A stretch of DNA of 64,000 nucleotides from JABDMH01 sp965222645. GTDB lineage: Bacteria > Bacteroidota > Bacteroidia > Chitinophagales > Saprospiraceae. The notes below the pieces were generated by a model. The model saw only the letters and a list, made by a program, of their open reading frames with translations, made no database searches and was not told the DNA's origin. The translations under genes were made by a program, and so were the position numbers. The stretch's first letter is position 1; every line of letters starts with the position of its first letter. The stretch is taken from the NCBI GenBank assembly GCA_965222645.1, contig OZ244968.1:4588001-4652000 (forward strand), in the 5' to 3' direction. Positions 1 through 9,094 of the stretch are shown in pieces.

Positions 1-121
1 TATTTTTTTCACACGTGATTTTAAAAACATCATTTACAGTTCCGAAATCTTCGATTTTTTCAACGCTGATAATTTCTTCAGAAACTGTTTTTCTGATAAT
101 GGATCTTACTATATTCCGCAT
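1..121 (-). CDS. N-terminal part of a possible phosphotransferase-family (APH-like) protein, cut by the window edge
   Basis: An open frame runs leftward from an ATG at 121 to the window edge (40 codons, no stop). Its residues include KIEDFGTVNDVFKITCEKN. That resembles the first beta-strand and glycine-rich loop of aminoglycoside-phosphotransferase/kinase-fold proteins (I-x-x-x-G-x-x-N-x-V-[FY]-K-[VI]). This is a match by eye to a very short stretch. The reading frame is real in the sense that it is open with sensible composition, but the product is an inference. The 160 bp between this start and the next gene show nothing else. Confidence 0.4.
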   Translation of the reverse strand, partial: MRNIVRSIIRKTVSEEIISVEKIEDFGTVNDVFKITCEKN

Positions 122-280
122 CTTTATTTAACAGTCAATGAATTAATTTTTTAGCAGAAATTGATCAATTGGTTTTTCTCTCAGTCCTTTCATACAGACT
201 TATTGTTCATTTAAAACCTGAGGGTCAATAATGATTTACTTCATGTTATGAAATAGGGGATGGATCATCGAGGGAGATTT

Positions 281-1348
281 TTACTCCATTTTGAAAAGAG
301 GTTTATTCCCTACATGTGTAGCATGCATCATTGAAAGAATCGAAGAAGAATTTTGAGTTTTCTCACTCGCACTGCTACAATTACTGATTTCCATGTTGAA
401 ATCTGCGCCCGCACTGATTTGGAAATTGGCTCCGAGTTGGATATCACTGCCAGCAACAAATTCGACATCGGCATTTGAGGCAATAGTACCTGTGGCGATG
501 ATGGTCTCAGAGGCCTGATATTCACCAGAGGCGATTGTGCCCGAAAGATTGATTGTTGCCGGACAATTGCCACCTCCCTGAAAATTGGTAACGTTATAAG
601 TACAGTTTGGTTTTGGGTCGATAAAATCCATAACAAAGTAATCACCATTACTTCCCACTGCTCTCCCAAATCCCACGAGACCATATTTAGAGGTACCATT
701 ATAATTATTGTGAGTAGTGCTTTGTCTCAGACAGAGCTGCCGATGGCCCCAATTGCAACATGCATCGTCATAAATGAATCCATAGAATGCCAGGGGGATT
801 CCGATGAGGGATCCACCCATAATGCTATTCCATGCAATATTTTCTCCCAGGAATTCCCAACAGTTAGGGAAGGCATTATTAATCCGGGTTGCAGCTGATT
901 GACCGTTAGAGCTTGTATGGCCAAAAAAATCATTTACCTGCATGTCAGTCGCATGTCCTTGCGAAACTTGACTTAATGTCACTTCAACACCTTCCAGGGG
1001 CAAACCCAGAGAGGATCCGTAACCCGGGTAATTTACATTGTGCCTGCAGGTGCGTTCTGCGTTGAGTATGATCAGGGCTTGTTCCTGAAAATTGAGATTG
1101 AAGTAATTGGAGGGCAAGTTTAGAAAGCCCAGGCTATTTGCGGGTAGATTTTTTTGTAATTCTTCAAAGCGCCTTCCCGCATTAAACTGAGCCTCGACCT
1201 GCGAGACCGAGGTGACCTGCCACCAGTTTTGCCATGCAAGACCATCGGACAGATTGGGTGGAGTGGGTAAACCTTGTCCCAGGACATCCATAAAAGATGT
1301 AGAGATCAAAAGGCCGATCAAGAAGACCGGGTTATGGAAGTATTTCAT
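281..1348 (-). CDS. Secreted CAP-domain (SCP/PR-1-like) protein with C-terminal bacteroidete adhesion-like stack domain
   Basis: 355 residues. The N-terminus is a signal peptide (MKYFHNPVFLIGLLISTSF...GQG), so export is expected. Residues about 85-235 read as a CAP domain: ILNAERTCRHNV, then VSQGHATDM..NDFFGHTSSNG, then FPNCWEFLGENIAWN, and GHRQLCL near the end. The His/Glu residues in HATDM, GENIA and GHR are the usual conserved CAP positions. Residues about 265-322 (INLSGTIASGEYQASETI onward, ATGTIASNADVEFVAG, ADFNMEISNC) match a short beta-rich module often seen at the end of exported Bacteroidota proteins. I see no T9SS sorting domain after it. CAP proteins are secreted and their biochemical role in bacteria is mostly unknown. 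The gene stands alone, with about 225 bp to the next gene. Confidence 0.8.
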   Translation of the reverse strand: MKYFHNPVFLIGLLISTSFMDVLGQGLPTPPNLSDGLAWQNWWQVTSVSQVEAQFNAGRRFEELQKNLPANSLGFLNLPSNYFNLNFQEQALIILNAERTCRHNVNYPGYGSSLGLPLEGVEVTLSQVSQGHATDMQVNDFFGHTSSNGQSAATRINNAFPNCWEFLGENIAWNSIMGGSLIGIPLAFYGFIYDDACCNWGHRQLCLRQSTTHNNYNGTSKYGLVGFGRAVGSNGDYFVMDFIDPKPNCTYNVTNFQGGGNCPATINLSGTIASGEYQASETIIATGTIASNADVEFVAGSDIQLGANFQISAGADFNMEISNCSSASEKTQNSSSILSMMHATHVGNKPLFKME

Positions 1349-1573
1349 TATTCAGCATTTCTCATCTGGTGTGTTCGCGAGTGCACCAATGGGAAACGTC
1401 TTTCAAATCACTGAAGGAGTGGAAAGGTTTTGATCTAACAGACCTTCTCATAGTCGAATTTCAAAGGTACTAATTTTAGATAAAAAAGTAGGTTTTAGGT
1501 CATTGTAACAATTCAATTGTAAATAGGCCCAGATCCAGGATAATCAAAATGTCAACTCAGTAGGGATGCGATT

Positions 1574-2488
1574 TCACAACACAGATCTCAAGAGTTCTAC
1601 ACTTTTTCTTACACCTTCGTCCGCAGGAGCCTTTCCCTCAAATTCAATGGAGACATAGCCAGTATAATTTGCGTTATGCAAGATTTTTGCGATTCTGGTG
1701 TAATCGAGGTCCAGTGTGTACCATTCACCACCTCCATAGTAGGTTTTGGCTTGAACGAATTTGGTATAGGGAGCAATTTCTTCGAGCTTATCGTAGGGTT
1801 CTTCCAGGAAATTTCCAGTATCCATCAAGACGCCCAACCACTCCGAATCCACTTTTTTCACAACACCCAGAAGTCCGTCTACAGTCCGTGTCAGTCCCCA
1901 ATGGTTTTCCAGGGCCAGAAGTACACCGCACTCACTTGCCTTTGGTAGGCACTTAGCGATGCTTTCGACGCACCACTCGGTTGCATCATTATCATCATAC
2001 CCCTCTAGAGGCGGTTCTTCACCGCGGTTTGCCATCAAGTCGTCGAATGACTTACTTGTTCCCCAACGGCCGCTATTCAGCCTGATGCTGGGGATGCCCA
2101 TTTGATATGCAAGTTCTATGCAGTGCGTAGTATGATCGATGGCCTGCTGCCGTTTTGCAGGATCGGGATCCACGAAATCCTGATGGATCGATAAACTGAT
2201 TAAATCTATTCCACACTCAAATGCCTTTTGTTTGATAGACATCAGATAGGACCGGTCTTCACTTTCCATTTGTCTGTGCAGAATATCAACTCCTTCAACA
2301 CCTAGATTTGCAGCTTTTTCGATCACTTCATGAATTGAAATCTTTGGTGGTCGAAAATGCCAATACGAATAGGTTGAGATACCGAGCTTGATTCGCTTTT
2401 TTGGCATCTGAGTATGCCTCTTAGTCACGGGTGCTAGTATTGCAGTACCAAGCAGAGCTGAATTCTTTAAAACCGATCTCCGATTCAT
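1574..2488 (-). CDS. Exported sugar phosphate isomerase/epimerase-like TIM barrel protein
   Basis: 304 residues. The N-terminus MNRRSVLKNSALLGTAILAP is Tat-like, as in many exported Bacteroidota members of this family. The body starts KLGISTYSYWHF and follows the xylose-isomerase-like (AP_endonuc_2) fold. Metal-site-type residues are visible in DLISLSIHQDF (His), LLALENHWG (Glu), VLMDTGNF (Asp), FVQAKTYY and GYVSIEFEG (Glu). Such proteins are usually annotated as sugar phosphate isomerase/epimerase, but their substrates are rarely known. A second member lies at 6290-7228. The gene is divergent from xdhC; the 95 bp between them should hold both promoters. Confidence 0.8.
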   Translation of the reverse strand: MNRRSVLKNSALLGTAILAPVTKRHTQMPKKRIKLGISTYSYWHFRPPKISIHEVIEKAANLGVEGVDILHRQMESEDRSYLMSIKQKAFECGIDLISLSIHQDFVDPDPAKRQQAIDHTTHCIELAYQMGIPSIRLNSGRWGTSKSFDDLMANRGEEPPLEGYDDNDATEWCVESIAKCLPKASECGVLLALENHWGLTRTVDGLLGVVKKVDSEWLGVLMDTGNFLEEPYDKLEEIAPYTKFVQAKTYYGGGEWYTLDLDYTRIAKILHNANYTGYVSIEFEGKAPADEGVRKSVELLRSVL

Positions 2489-2583
2489 TGCTAATTTTTT
2501 CTTTTTGCTGAAAATAATGATTTGATTTGGAGTTTGAATTCTCCGGGTGTTTATATCTCAGTTTTTCAAAGAAATATTGTGTT

Positions 2584-3597
2584 ATGAGATTACTAATGAA
2601 TGAAATCAAGCACTGGTCACAAAATGGAAAACCATTTGCGCTTGCAACAGTGGTGAGTACATGGCGATCTGCTCCCAGAGGAGTAGGCTCAAGCATGATT
2701 ATCGATGAGGACATGAAAATGGTGGGTTCGGTTAGTGGAGGATGTGTAGAAGGACAGGTTGCCCAAGCGGCAAAAGAGGTTTTGAAATTAGGCGAATTGC
2801 GAAAGTTGAAATTTGGAGTCTCAAACGATGATGCCTGGATGGTTGGGCTGAGTTGCGGAGGTGCAATTGCCGTGTGGGTACAGCCTTTTTTTGGAGCTGA
2901 GAAAGAGCATGGACAGCAAGTCTGGGAGCAATTGCAATATCATCTTGACCGGGATCTTGGCTGTGCCGTTATCTACACGGAGAAGGGAGTGGGATTTTTT
3001 AGTGCCAGAAAAAAAATGGGCCTCTTTGAAGGAAAGATATTTAGAAGGGCAGAAGCCTGTTTGAAAAATGGTAAATCTGTGCTAGATGAGGTGGGAGGGA
3101 AGGATGTTTTTTATCAAATCTTTCCGTCTAAAAATAAATTAGTAGTTATTGGTGCGGCACATATCACACGTGATCTAATAGTTCTTGCCCAGCGGTTAGA
3201 TTTTTCGATATCCGTCATTGACCCACGTGGTTTATTTTATGATAGTCTAAAACAACTGGTGGATCCTGAGCAGTTATTTCGGAAATGGCCGGCAGAAATA
3301 TTGCCGAACATCACTCTGGATCAAAATGTGTATGCAGTGCTCCTTACTCATGACCCGAAAATAGACGACCAGGCACTTGAGATATTGTTGAAAGCGGATG
3401 TAGCCTACATCGGTGCACTGGGTAGCAGAAAAACACATCAGCGGCGTGTATCAAGACTTATTGAGGCGGGATTTTTGGAAAGCGAAATTGCTAAGATCCA
3501 TGGACCGGTGGGTTTGGATGTTGGCGCTTCGACTCCGGCGGAGATTGCACTTAGTATCATGGCAGAAATTGTAGATGTTAAAAATGGTCGGGAATAA
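2584..3597 (+). CDS. xdhC: XdhC/CoxI-family molybdenum hydroxylase maturation protein
   Basis: 337 residues from the ATG at 2584. The frame is open further upstream only through a TTG, and that extension has no family match. The N-terminal domain carries ALATVVSTWRSAPRGVGSSM and GSVSGGCVEGQV with GLSCGG, the conserved XdhC N-terminal motifs. The C-terminal domain starts KLVVIGAAHITRDLI and includes YIGALGSRKTHQRR and GPVGLDVGASTPAEIALSI, the Rossmann-like XdhC_C domain. The family binds molybdenum cofactor and inserts the sulfurated form into xanthine-dehydrogenase-type enzymes. No molybdenum hydroxylase subunit is in this window; the MocA-like gene at 10166 is a likely functional partner. 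Confidence 0.88.
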   Translation: MRLLMNEIKHWSQNGKPFALATVVSTWRSAPRGVGSSMIIDEDMKMVGSVSGGCVEGQVAQAAKEVLKLGELRKLKFGVSNDDAWMVGLSCGGAIAVWVQPFFGAEKEHGQQVWEQLQYHLDRDLGCAVIYTEKGVGFFSARKKMGLFEGKIFRRAEACLKNGKSVLDEVGGKDVFYQIFPSKNKLVVIGAAHITRDLIVLAQRLDFSISVIDPRGLFYDSLKQLVDPEQLFRKWPAEILPNITLDQNVYAVLLTHDPKIDDQALEILLKADVAYIGALGSRKTHQRRVSRLIEAGFLESEIAKIHGPVGLDVGASTPAEIALSIMAEIVDVKNGRE

Positions 3598-3604
3598 TTT
3601 AGTC

Positions 3605-4200
3605 TCTCTCGAACTCATGGGCTTTATGCGAACAGTTTCTCTGATTCGGAAAATAGAATTAACCAATTCGGGTTGGTTTGCGACCGGCTGTATATATAGT
3701 TGTTAATCAACAGATTATGTAGTTTATGACCCCGTTAAACCTATTTTCGGAAAATAGGATTAACCCACTTGAGCAATCGACCAAAAGCCCTTGTGCTTCC
3801 CAAATCCACTTTCATCTGTTTCTCTCTGGACCCCATGGGCTTTTGGCGAACATTTTCTGTGATTCGGAAAATAGAATTAACCAACTCAGATTGGTTTGCG
3901 ACCGGCTGTATATATAGTTGTTAATCAATAGATTATGTGATTTATGACGCCGTTAAACCTATTTTCGGAAAATAGAATTAACCCACTTGAGCAATCGACC
4001 AAAAGCCCTTGTGCTTCCCAAATCCACTTTCATCTGTTTCTCTCTGGAACTCATGGGCTTTATGCGAACATTTTCTCTGATTCGGAAAATAGAATTAACC
4101 AACTCAGATTGGTTTGCGACCGGCTGTATATATGGTTGTTAATCAATAAATTATGTGATTTATGGCGCCGTTAAACCTATTTTCGGAAAATAGATTTAAC
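3605..4200. repeat. 217-bp direct repeat array with CTATTTTCGGAAAATAG palindromes
   Basis: Two nearly identical units (about 3726-3942 and 3943-4159) are flanked by a partial unit on each side. The core CTATTTTCGGAAAATAG recurs at about 3740, 3958 and 4175, exactly 217 bp apart. A half-copy (GATTCGGAAAATAGAATTAA) lies in the middle of each unit. Short open frames inside the units only translate the repeat and are not genes. The array lies directly upstream of the AAA ATPase gene. The same palindrome, with the spelling CTATTTTCCGAAAATAG, recurs near 55.9, 59.6-59.8 and 60.5 kb. Confidence 0.85.
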
Positions 4201-4243
4201 CTGCTGGTTGCAGGATCCTTTCGCTCTGGGGGTCTCCCGAAGA

Positions 4244-4348
4244 TTTTTGGCGGTAACTTAGACACTAAACATAGATAAAGTCATAAAATAATGATATTTT
4301 TGGCGGTAACTTATGAAAAATTGGACTTATCGTCTATAAATAATGAAT
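4244..4348 (+). repeat. About 53-bp direct repeat ending at the ATPase start codon
   Basis: TTTTTGGCGGTAACTTA occurs at 4244-4260 and again at 4297-4313. In both copies it is followed about 30 nt later by ATAA(A)ATAATGA. In the second copy that ATG (4343) is the start of the ATPase gene. The upstream copy therefore looks like a decayed duplicate of the start region. The repeat may hold a regulatory site; that is inference. Confidence 0.7.
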
Positions 4349-5776
4349 TTTGAACATTTTGTTGGTAGGGAAAAAGAGCAGATACGCCTGGAAGCGATCA
4401 AGAATAGCAGCCGTTCTGAGTTTGTGGTCATATACGGTCGTCGACGTGTGGGTAAGACCATGCTTGTAAGGCGTATTTTTAGAAATGACCTTGTCTTTGA
4501 GGTAACAGCTGTCATGAATGTAACGAAACAGCAACAGTTATTGAATTTTGCTATGGCTTTGAGGTTTTACCATCCTGATCAAAGGCGTAAAGTGATTCCC
4601 GAAAATTGGTTTCTGGCCTTTCAGCAACTGACGGATTATCTGAGGAAATCGAGGGTAAAGAGGAAGATTATCTTTTTTGATGAATTGCCGTGGTTTGACA
4701 ATCAGAAATCTGACTTCATTCAGGCGCTGGAGCACTTTTGGAATAGTTGGGCTAGCAAGAGGAATGACATTGTTTTAATTGCGTGTGGTTCTGCTGCATC
4801 CTGGATGATTAATAAGCTGATCAACCACCGGGGTGGTCTTCATAACCGGGTGACCGAAAGAATGCTAATTGAGCCCTTTAAACTCAGGGAAACTGAGCAA
4901 CTATTGCGAAAGAAAAATCCAGCGATTGACCGCTACCAAGTTCTTCAACTTTATATGGTGATGGGTGGTGTTCCTTTTTACTTGGAAGCTGTGCAAGGTC
5001 ATCAAAGTGCTGCACAAAATATCGAGCAGATTTGCTTCGCTAGTGATGGTCTCTTGCGTACGGAGTTTGATAATTTATACCGGGCACTTTTCAAAAATTA
5101 TCAACGGCATATTGAGGTTGTCCGGGCATTAGCAACTAGATCAACGGGACTGACCAGGAAAGAAATTGTCAGACTGACGAAATTACCTGAAAGTGGTGCG
5201 ACAACCAGGATATTAGACGAATTAGGGAAAAGTGGTTTTGTTAGAAAATATCTTCCATTTAAAAGACAAAAAAGAGGTAGTGTCTATCAGTTAGTGGATT
5301 TTTATACACTCTTTTATTTGAGATTTATCGAAAAGTCGAACCCAATGGATGAGGGTGTCTGGATAAATGCTATTGATCATCCGGCCCACCGGTCATGGAG
5401 TGGCTATGCTTTTGAACAAATTTGTTTATGTCATCTCCAACAGATAAAAAAGGGGTTGGGCATTTCTGGCGTACTGACAAAAACTTCGGCGTGGAGGAGT
5501 AAAAGCAAAAGGGGAGGAGCTCAAATTGATTTAGTGATCGACCGGCGAGATCACGTTATCAATTTATGTGAAATGAAATTTTCGATAACTCCATTTACCA
5601 TTACTAAGCGATACGCAGAGCAACTCATGCAAAAAATGAGTGTCTTTAGAGAGGAGACGAAAACGACTAAGGCCCTCCATCTCACATTTATTACTTCCAG
5701 AGGGTTGCAACAGAATAATTGGTCAGCGAGTTTGGTTCAACATTCCTTGACGATGGATGTCTTGTTTGAGGAATAA
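4343..5776 (+). CDS. AAA-family ATP-binding protein with C-terminal DUF234/PD-(D/E)XK-like domain
   Basis: 477 residues. The N-terminus FVGREKEQIRLEAIK is followed by a Walker A motif (VIYGRRRVGKTMLVRR, about 29-44) and a Walker B motif (KRKIIFFDELPWFD, about 110-123). A winged-helix-like stretch follows at about 265-330 (TRKEIVRLTKLPESGATTRILDEL). The C-terminus has the nuclease-like signature AQIDLVID..DHVINLCEMKFS (D...ExK). This is the archaeal-ATPase/COG1672 architecture of the STAND-related NTPases. Their role is not established; toxin-like, defence or mobile-element roles have been proposed. The gene follows the palindromic repeat array and is followed after 5 bp by an orphan T9SS domain. 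That suggests insertion of an ATPase cassette. A distant relative with DUF4143 is at 34672. Confidence 0.85.
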   Translation: MNFEHFVGREKEQIRLEAIKNSSRSEFVVIYGRRRVGKTMLVRRIFRNDLVFEVTAVMNVTKQQQLLNFAMALRFYHPDQRRKVIPENWFLAFQQLTDYLRKSRVKRKIIFFDELPWFDNQKSDFIQALEHFWNSWASKRNDIVLIACGSAASWMINKLINHRGGLHNRVTERMLIEPFKLRETEQLLRKKNPAIDRYQVLQLYMVMGGVPFYLEAVQGHQSAAQNIEQICFASDGLLRTEFDNLYRALFKNYQRHIEVVRALATRSTGLTRKEIVRLTKLPESGATTRILDELGKSGFVRKYLPFKRQKRGSVYQLVDFYTLFYLRFIEKSNPMDEGVWINAIDHPAHRSWSGYAFEQICLCHLQQIKKGLGISGVLTKTSAWRSKSKRGGAQIDLVIDRRDHVINLCEMKFSITPFTITKRYAEQLMQKMSVFREETKTTKALHLTFITSRGLQQNNWSASLVQHSLTMDVLFEE

Positions 5777-5781
5777 GGGAT

Positions 5782-6165
5782 ATGTGTCGTAGTCATTCCG
5801 GGATCCCCAGCATACCGATGAAAATTCTGCACTTTGAAAGTTTTAACATATTTTTTGCTTATATATTGCAATTTGATTACGCACGAATAGAAGAGTCACC
5901 TGAAACTCAGGTATCTCCCAATCCATTCAGGAAAAGCATGTTCGTGACATCCAGTGCAGATTATTCCGGAAATGTAGTGGTCACTATCTATGACAAATTA
6001 GGACATAATGTCATGACTGAAAGAAAAAAGCACACAGCAGGTAGAAATCAATTCACCATCGATCTGGAAAATAAGGACCTTCCTACTGGCTTATTAATAC
6101 TCGAAGTGCATTATGTAAATAGGGGAGTAGTGCAAAGGAGAAAATTGATGCATATGGGGAGGTGA
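5782..6165 (+). pseudogene. Orphan T9SS type A C-terminal sorting domain (gene remnant)
   Basis: The frame encodes 127 residues. About the last 85 are a clear T9SS sorting domain: VSPNPFRKSMFVTSS, then VVVTIYDKLGHNVMTER, then NQFTIDLENKDLPTGLLILEVHY and a final basic stretch. That domain normally sits at the end of a large exported protein that begins with a Sec signal. Here the roughly 42 residues before it show no convincing signal peptide and no passenger domain, and the ATPase gene ends 5 bp upstream. I read it as the surviving 3' end of a surface protein gene whose 5' part was lost or displaced. A functional tiny protein cannot be excluded. Confidence 0.6.
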
Positions 6166-6289
6166 TGTGAGAGAAATTGGTATCAACCTCTACAGCAGTT
6201 GAAAGAAGTTGAAAAACGGTCAACCTTATTTAGGCATATACACACTCCCAACTTCGCGCTTCTAACTTCTAACTTCTAACTCCGCACCC

Positions 6290-7228
6290 TCAAACCAACT
6301 CAAACGCCTTCTTCATGGCCATATAGGTGGCCTTGACCGCCTCTTCATCTTCCATATCCCGTAAGGGCTGATTAAATGGCTCAGCCCGGAAAGGACCGTC
6401 ATAACCGATATGTAATAGGGCATCCATAAAATCTTTGAGCGGTATCACTCCAGTAGCCATAGGCAGTTCGCGAGTGTTGTCGATTTGATCATCCACAGAT
6501 AAATCGGATCGCGCATCGTTGAGATCGACAACGACAATATCTTTATTTTCGAGCGTGAGCAGATCTGCTTTGGTGTCACCGGCGCAATACCAGTGAAAAC
6601 TGTCCATCACAAAACCCACATTGGATTCCCCCATAGCCTCTATTAGTTCCTTGCCCTCGGCCATTGTCCGGACAAAGGAATATTTGCTCCGGGTTAGCAA
6701 AGTTTTTGGGCCCACATATTCCAGACCCAATCGTATATCATAGTGGCCTAAGATATTGGCTGCTGCTTTAAGTCGTTTTTTGTGCTGCTCAAAATTTTCG
6801 CGATAGGTAAGATGAGGATGGCTGGGCATGATCCAGGTATTCATCCGGGTACCTCCGGCTCTTTTTAATGCAGCGGCAGTGGAAGGTAGTTGTTTGAGAT
6901 CTTCATCATATCTTGCATTGTCTTTTCTAAATTCGATCGGTAGCCCAGCCGATCCCCAGGTGATCTCGTTGTCTTTCATGATAGTCAGGAGATCATCCAG
7001 CTCACTGTTGCTCATTTTAGCAAGTGCGTCAGGAAAAGGGGCGATGGCATTAAAACCATATTTAATTGCGATATCTAATAATTCCTTTTGATTGTAAGAG
7101 GCACCAATGTTTCCCGGATTGAGGCACATGCGGAATTTATTTTCACGCTTATTTACGGAAAAGGGCATAATCGATGATGCACTTAAGAATATACCTGATT
7201 TTTTCACAAACGATCTCCGTGTTGTCAT
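6290..7228 (-). CDS. Second exported sugar phosphate isomerase/epimerase-like protein
   Basis: 312 residues. The N-terminal twin-Arg-like segment MTTRRSFVKKSGIFLSASSI precedes the TIM-barrel body. Visible barrel strands include FRMCLNPGNIGA, YGFNAIAPFP, ITWGSAGLPIEF, IRLGLEYVGP (Glu), VGFVMDSFHWYCAGD (Asp/His), IVVVDLNDAR and PFRAEPFN (Glu). These are the usual acidic and His metal-site positions of the AP_endonuc_2 superfamily. The protein is similar in plan to the one at 1574-2488 but clearly not a recent copy. The substrate is unknown. It is transcribed toward the orphan T9SS fragment. About 125 bp of CTTCTAACTTCTAACT-type simple sequence lies at its 3' side. Confidence 0.8.
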   Translation of the reverse strand: MTTRRSFVKKSGIFLSASSIMPFSVNKRENKFRMCLNPGNIGASYNQKELLDIAIKYGFNAIAPFPDALAKMSNSELDDLLTIMKDNEITWGSAGLPIEFRKDNARYDEDLKQLPSTAAALKRAGGTRMNTWIMPSHPHLTYRENFEQHKKRLKAAANILGHYDIRLGLEYVGPKTLLTRSKYSFVRTMAEGKELIEAMGESNVGFVMDSFHWYCAGDTKADLLTLENKDIVVVDLNDARSDLSVDDQIDNTRELPMATGVIPLKDFMDALLHIGYDGPFRAEPFNQPLRDMEDEEAVKATYMAMKKAFELV

Positions 7229-7306
7229 TTTATTTCACTTTTTTTAAACTGCTTCTTCGCTGGATTTTACCATTTCCATGATATTAGAAATATCTCTCTC
7301 TTGTTT

Positions 7307-7720
7307 TCATTTTCTTAAATATTCGAGCAATACCGCAGCACCGAGCGTAGCACACGAATACCTGGCCGGGTATTTTTTTACCTTTTGAAAAACGGCAAGC
7401 GGGTATTCTTCTATTTTAGGCGATATCTCCTCATCTAATGCTAAAAAATAATGCTCAAGTATGCTCAGTGCTTCATTTTTGTGCTTGTGCAATATATTTT
7501 CGGCGATTAAATCAATAGCTGCTTTGGAAATGGCACATCCATATCCACTAAAAGAGATCTGTGCTATTTTCTCGTCTTCCACTTGGAGTCTTATGTCAAA
7601 TTCATCTCCGCATACGGGGTTGTATGCCTTCAGCACTGCCCCCGTCCCAACGGTATCATAATACTTGGGATTTTTATTCCTTTGAATAATTAAAGGATGA
7701 TACAATTCCACCTCATTCAT
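7307..7720 (-). CDS. sufU: SUF system Fe-S cluster assembly protein SufU
   Basis: 137 residues, the usual length for the SufU/IscU fold. It has the three conserved cysteines and the Asp of the zinc/scaffold site: C37 and D39 in NPVCGDEFD, C62 in GYGCAISKA, and C123 in RYSCATLGA. SufU accepts persulfide sulfur from SufS and delivers it to cluster assembly. The start ATG overlaps the sufS stop by 4 bp (7717-7720), so the two genes are translationally coupled and SufS is the direct partner. No sufBCD genes are in this window. Confidence 0.92.
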   Translation of the reverse strand: MNEVELYHPLIIQRNKNPKYYDTVGTGAVLKAYNPVCGDEFDIRLQVEDEKIAQISFSGYGCAISKAAIDLIAENILHKHKNEALSILEHYFLALDEEISPKIEEYPLAVFQKVKKYPARYSCATLGAAVLLEYLRK

Positions 7721-8922
7721 GATAGCAATTTACGGACTTTTTTAATACCCTCTATCAATCGGTCGATATCCACCATTTCATTATAGAGGCCGATTGATGC
7801 TCTCACAGTGGCTGCTATATTCATATATTGCATGAGGGGTTGAGCGCAGTGGTGACCTGCCCGTACAGAGATATCTTGATTGTCTAAAATCGTTGCAGCA
7901 TCGTGAGGATGGATGTCTTCTATCACAAAAGAGACTATGGATGACCTATTAGAAGGATTTCCAATGATGTTTACGGAATGCTTGTGCAACTGATGGACGA
8001 GATATTCCGTAAGGTCGTTTTCAAGTGATTGAATATTATTTAATCCTATTTCATCCAGATATTTTATGGCTTCTCCCAGCCCTAGGACACCGGCGATATT
8101 TGGAGTGCCTGCTTCAAACCTATGAGGTGTTTCCTTAAACTGACTTTTCTCAGATGTAACCTTCATGATCATTTCTCCTCCAAACCGGTATGGATCCATG
8201 TCATCTAATAATTCCTTTTTGCCATAGAGTACTCCAACGCCGGTAGGTCCGTAGATTTTATGACCGGAAAAAGCAAAAAAATCACAATCCATCGATTGTA
8301 CATTTATCTTCTGGTGGCCGATCGACTGGGCCCCATCAATTAATACGGGGATTTCCAGCGCGTGTGCTTTTTCGATTATTTTTTCAATGGGATTAATAGC
8401 TCCGGTGACATTGGAAATATGAGAGAAAGCAACCATCTTAGTCTTTGCCGACAGCATTTCATCGAAATGCTCCATACTGAAATCGTAATTTTCTGTGAGC
8501 GGGAGGATTTTTAGCACCGCTCCTGATTTTTTTGCTAGCTGTTGCCAAGGAATAAAATTGGCATGATGTTCCAGGTAACTTATCAGGATCTCATCACCTG
8601 ATCTTATCCTGGGAGCCAGAAAACAATGAGCAACCAAATTAATTCCTTCGGTTGCGCCACTGGTAAAGATTATTTCTGAAGAATCTCTTGCAGAAATAAA
8701 TGCAGCAATATCATCTCGTGCCTTTTCATACCGAAGCGTAGAATTTTGGGATAGTTTGTACAACCCCCTGCTCACTGTACCATAATGACATCGATAAAAA
8801 TCATGGACCGCCTTTATGACTTTAGCAGGCTTATGTGTAGTAGCTGCAGAATCCAAATACACATGTGGATAGTGTTCAAAAATTGGAAAATCAGATGTTC
8901 GATTTATCAAGTTAGCCATCAA
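7717..8922 (-). CDS. sufS: Cysteine desulfurase SufS
   Basis: 401 residues, typical for group II NifS-like (SufS) desulfurases. It starts YLDSAATTHKP. The PLP-binding Lys is in FFAFSGHKIYGPTGVG, preceded by the cofactor Asp/Gln in VLIDGAQSIGH. The catalytic Cys is in VRAGHHCAQPLM near residue 360. It releases sulfur from L-cysteine as an enzyme persulfide for Fe-S cluster assembly. It is the first gene of the sufS-sufU pair. Two ATGs are adjacent (MMANL); the outer is given. A divergent gene starts 172 bp away, so the promoter lies in 8923-9094. Confidence 0.95.
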   Translation of the reverse strand: MMANLINRTSDFPIFEHYPHVYLDSAATTHKPAKVIKAVHDFYRCHYGTVSRGLYKLSQNSTLRYEKARDDIAAFISARDSSEIIFTSGATEGINLVAHCFLAPRIRSGDEILISYLEHHANFIPWQQLAKKSGAVLKILPLTENYDFSMEHFDEMLSAKTKMVAFSHISNVTGAINPIEKIIEKAHALEIPVLIDGAQSIGHQKINVQSMDCDFFAFSGHKIYGPTGVGVLYGKKELLDDMDPYRFGGEMIMKVTSEKSQFKETPHRFEAGTPNIAGVLGLGEAIKYLDEIGLNNIQSLENDLTEYLVHQLHKHSVNIIGNPSNRSSIVSFVIEDIHPHDAATILDNQDISVRAGHHCAQPLMQYMNIAATVRASIGLYNEMVDIDRLIEGIKKVRKLLS

Positions 8923-9094
8923 ACAGGTATTATCTGGTAAGATACTAAATGCCTTCTTTCAGGGATAGTGGTCAATGCCCTGGCAAGTGCGACAAGTGTT
9001 CTTTCCAAATTCGGGTTGAAGCTAATGCAGCTGGCTTCTTACTCAATCTTAGGACAGTTTGTTTACCTTAGTCACCACAATGTAATGTGGATTT

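Noticed and set aside
3726..4174. Two similar 63-76-codon frames (SENRINPL-type)
   Set aside because: They are translations of the 217-bp palindromic repeat and lack start signals or independent conservation.
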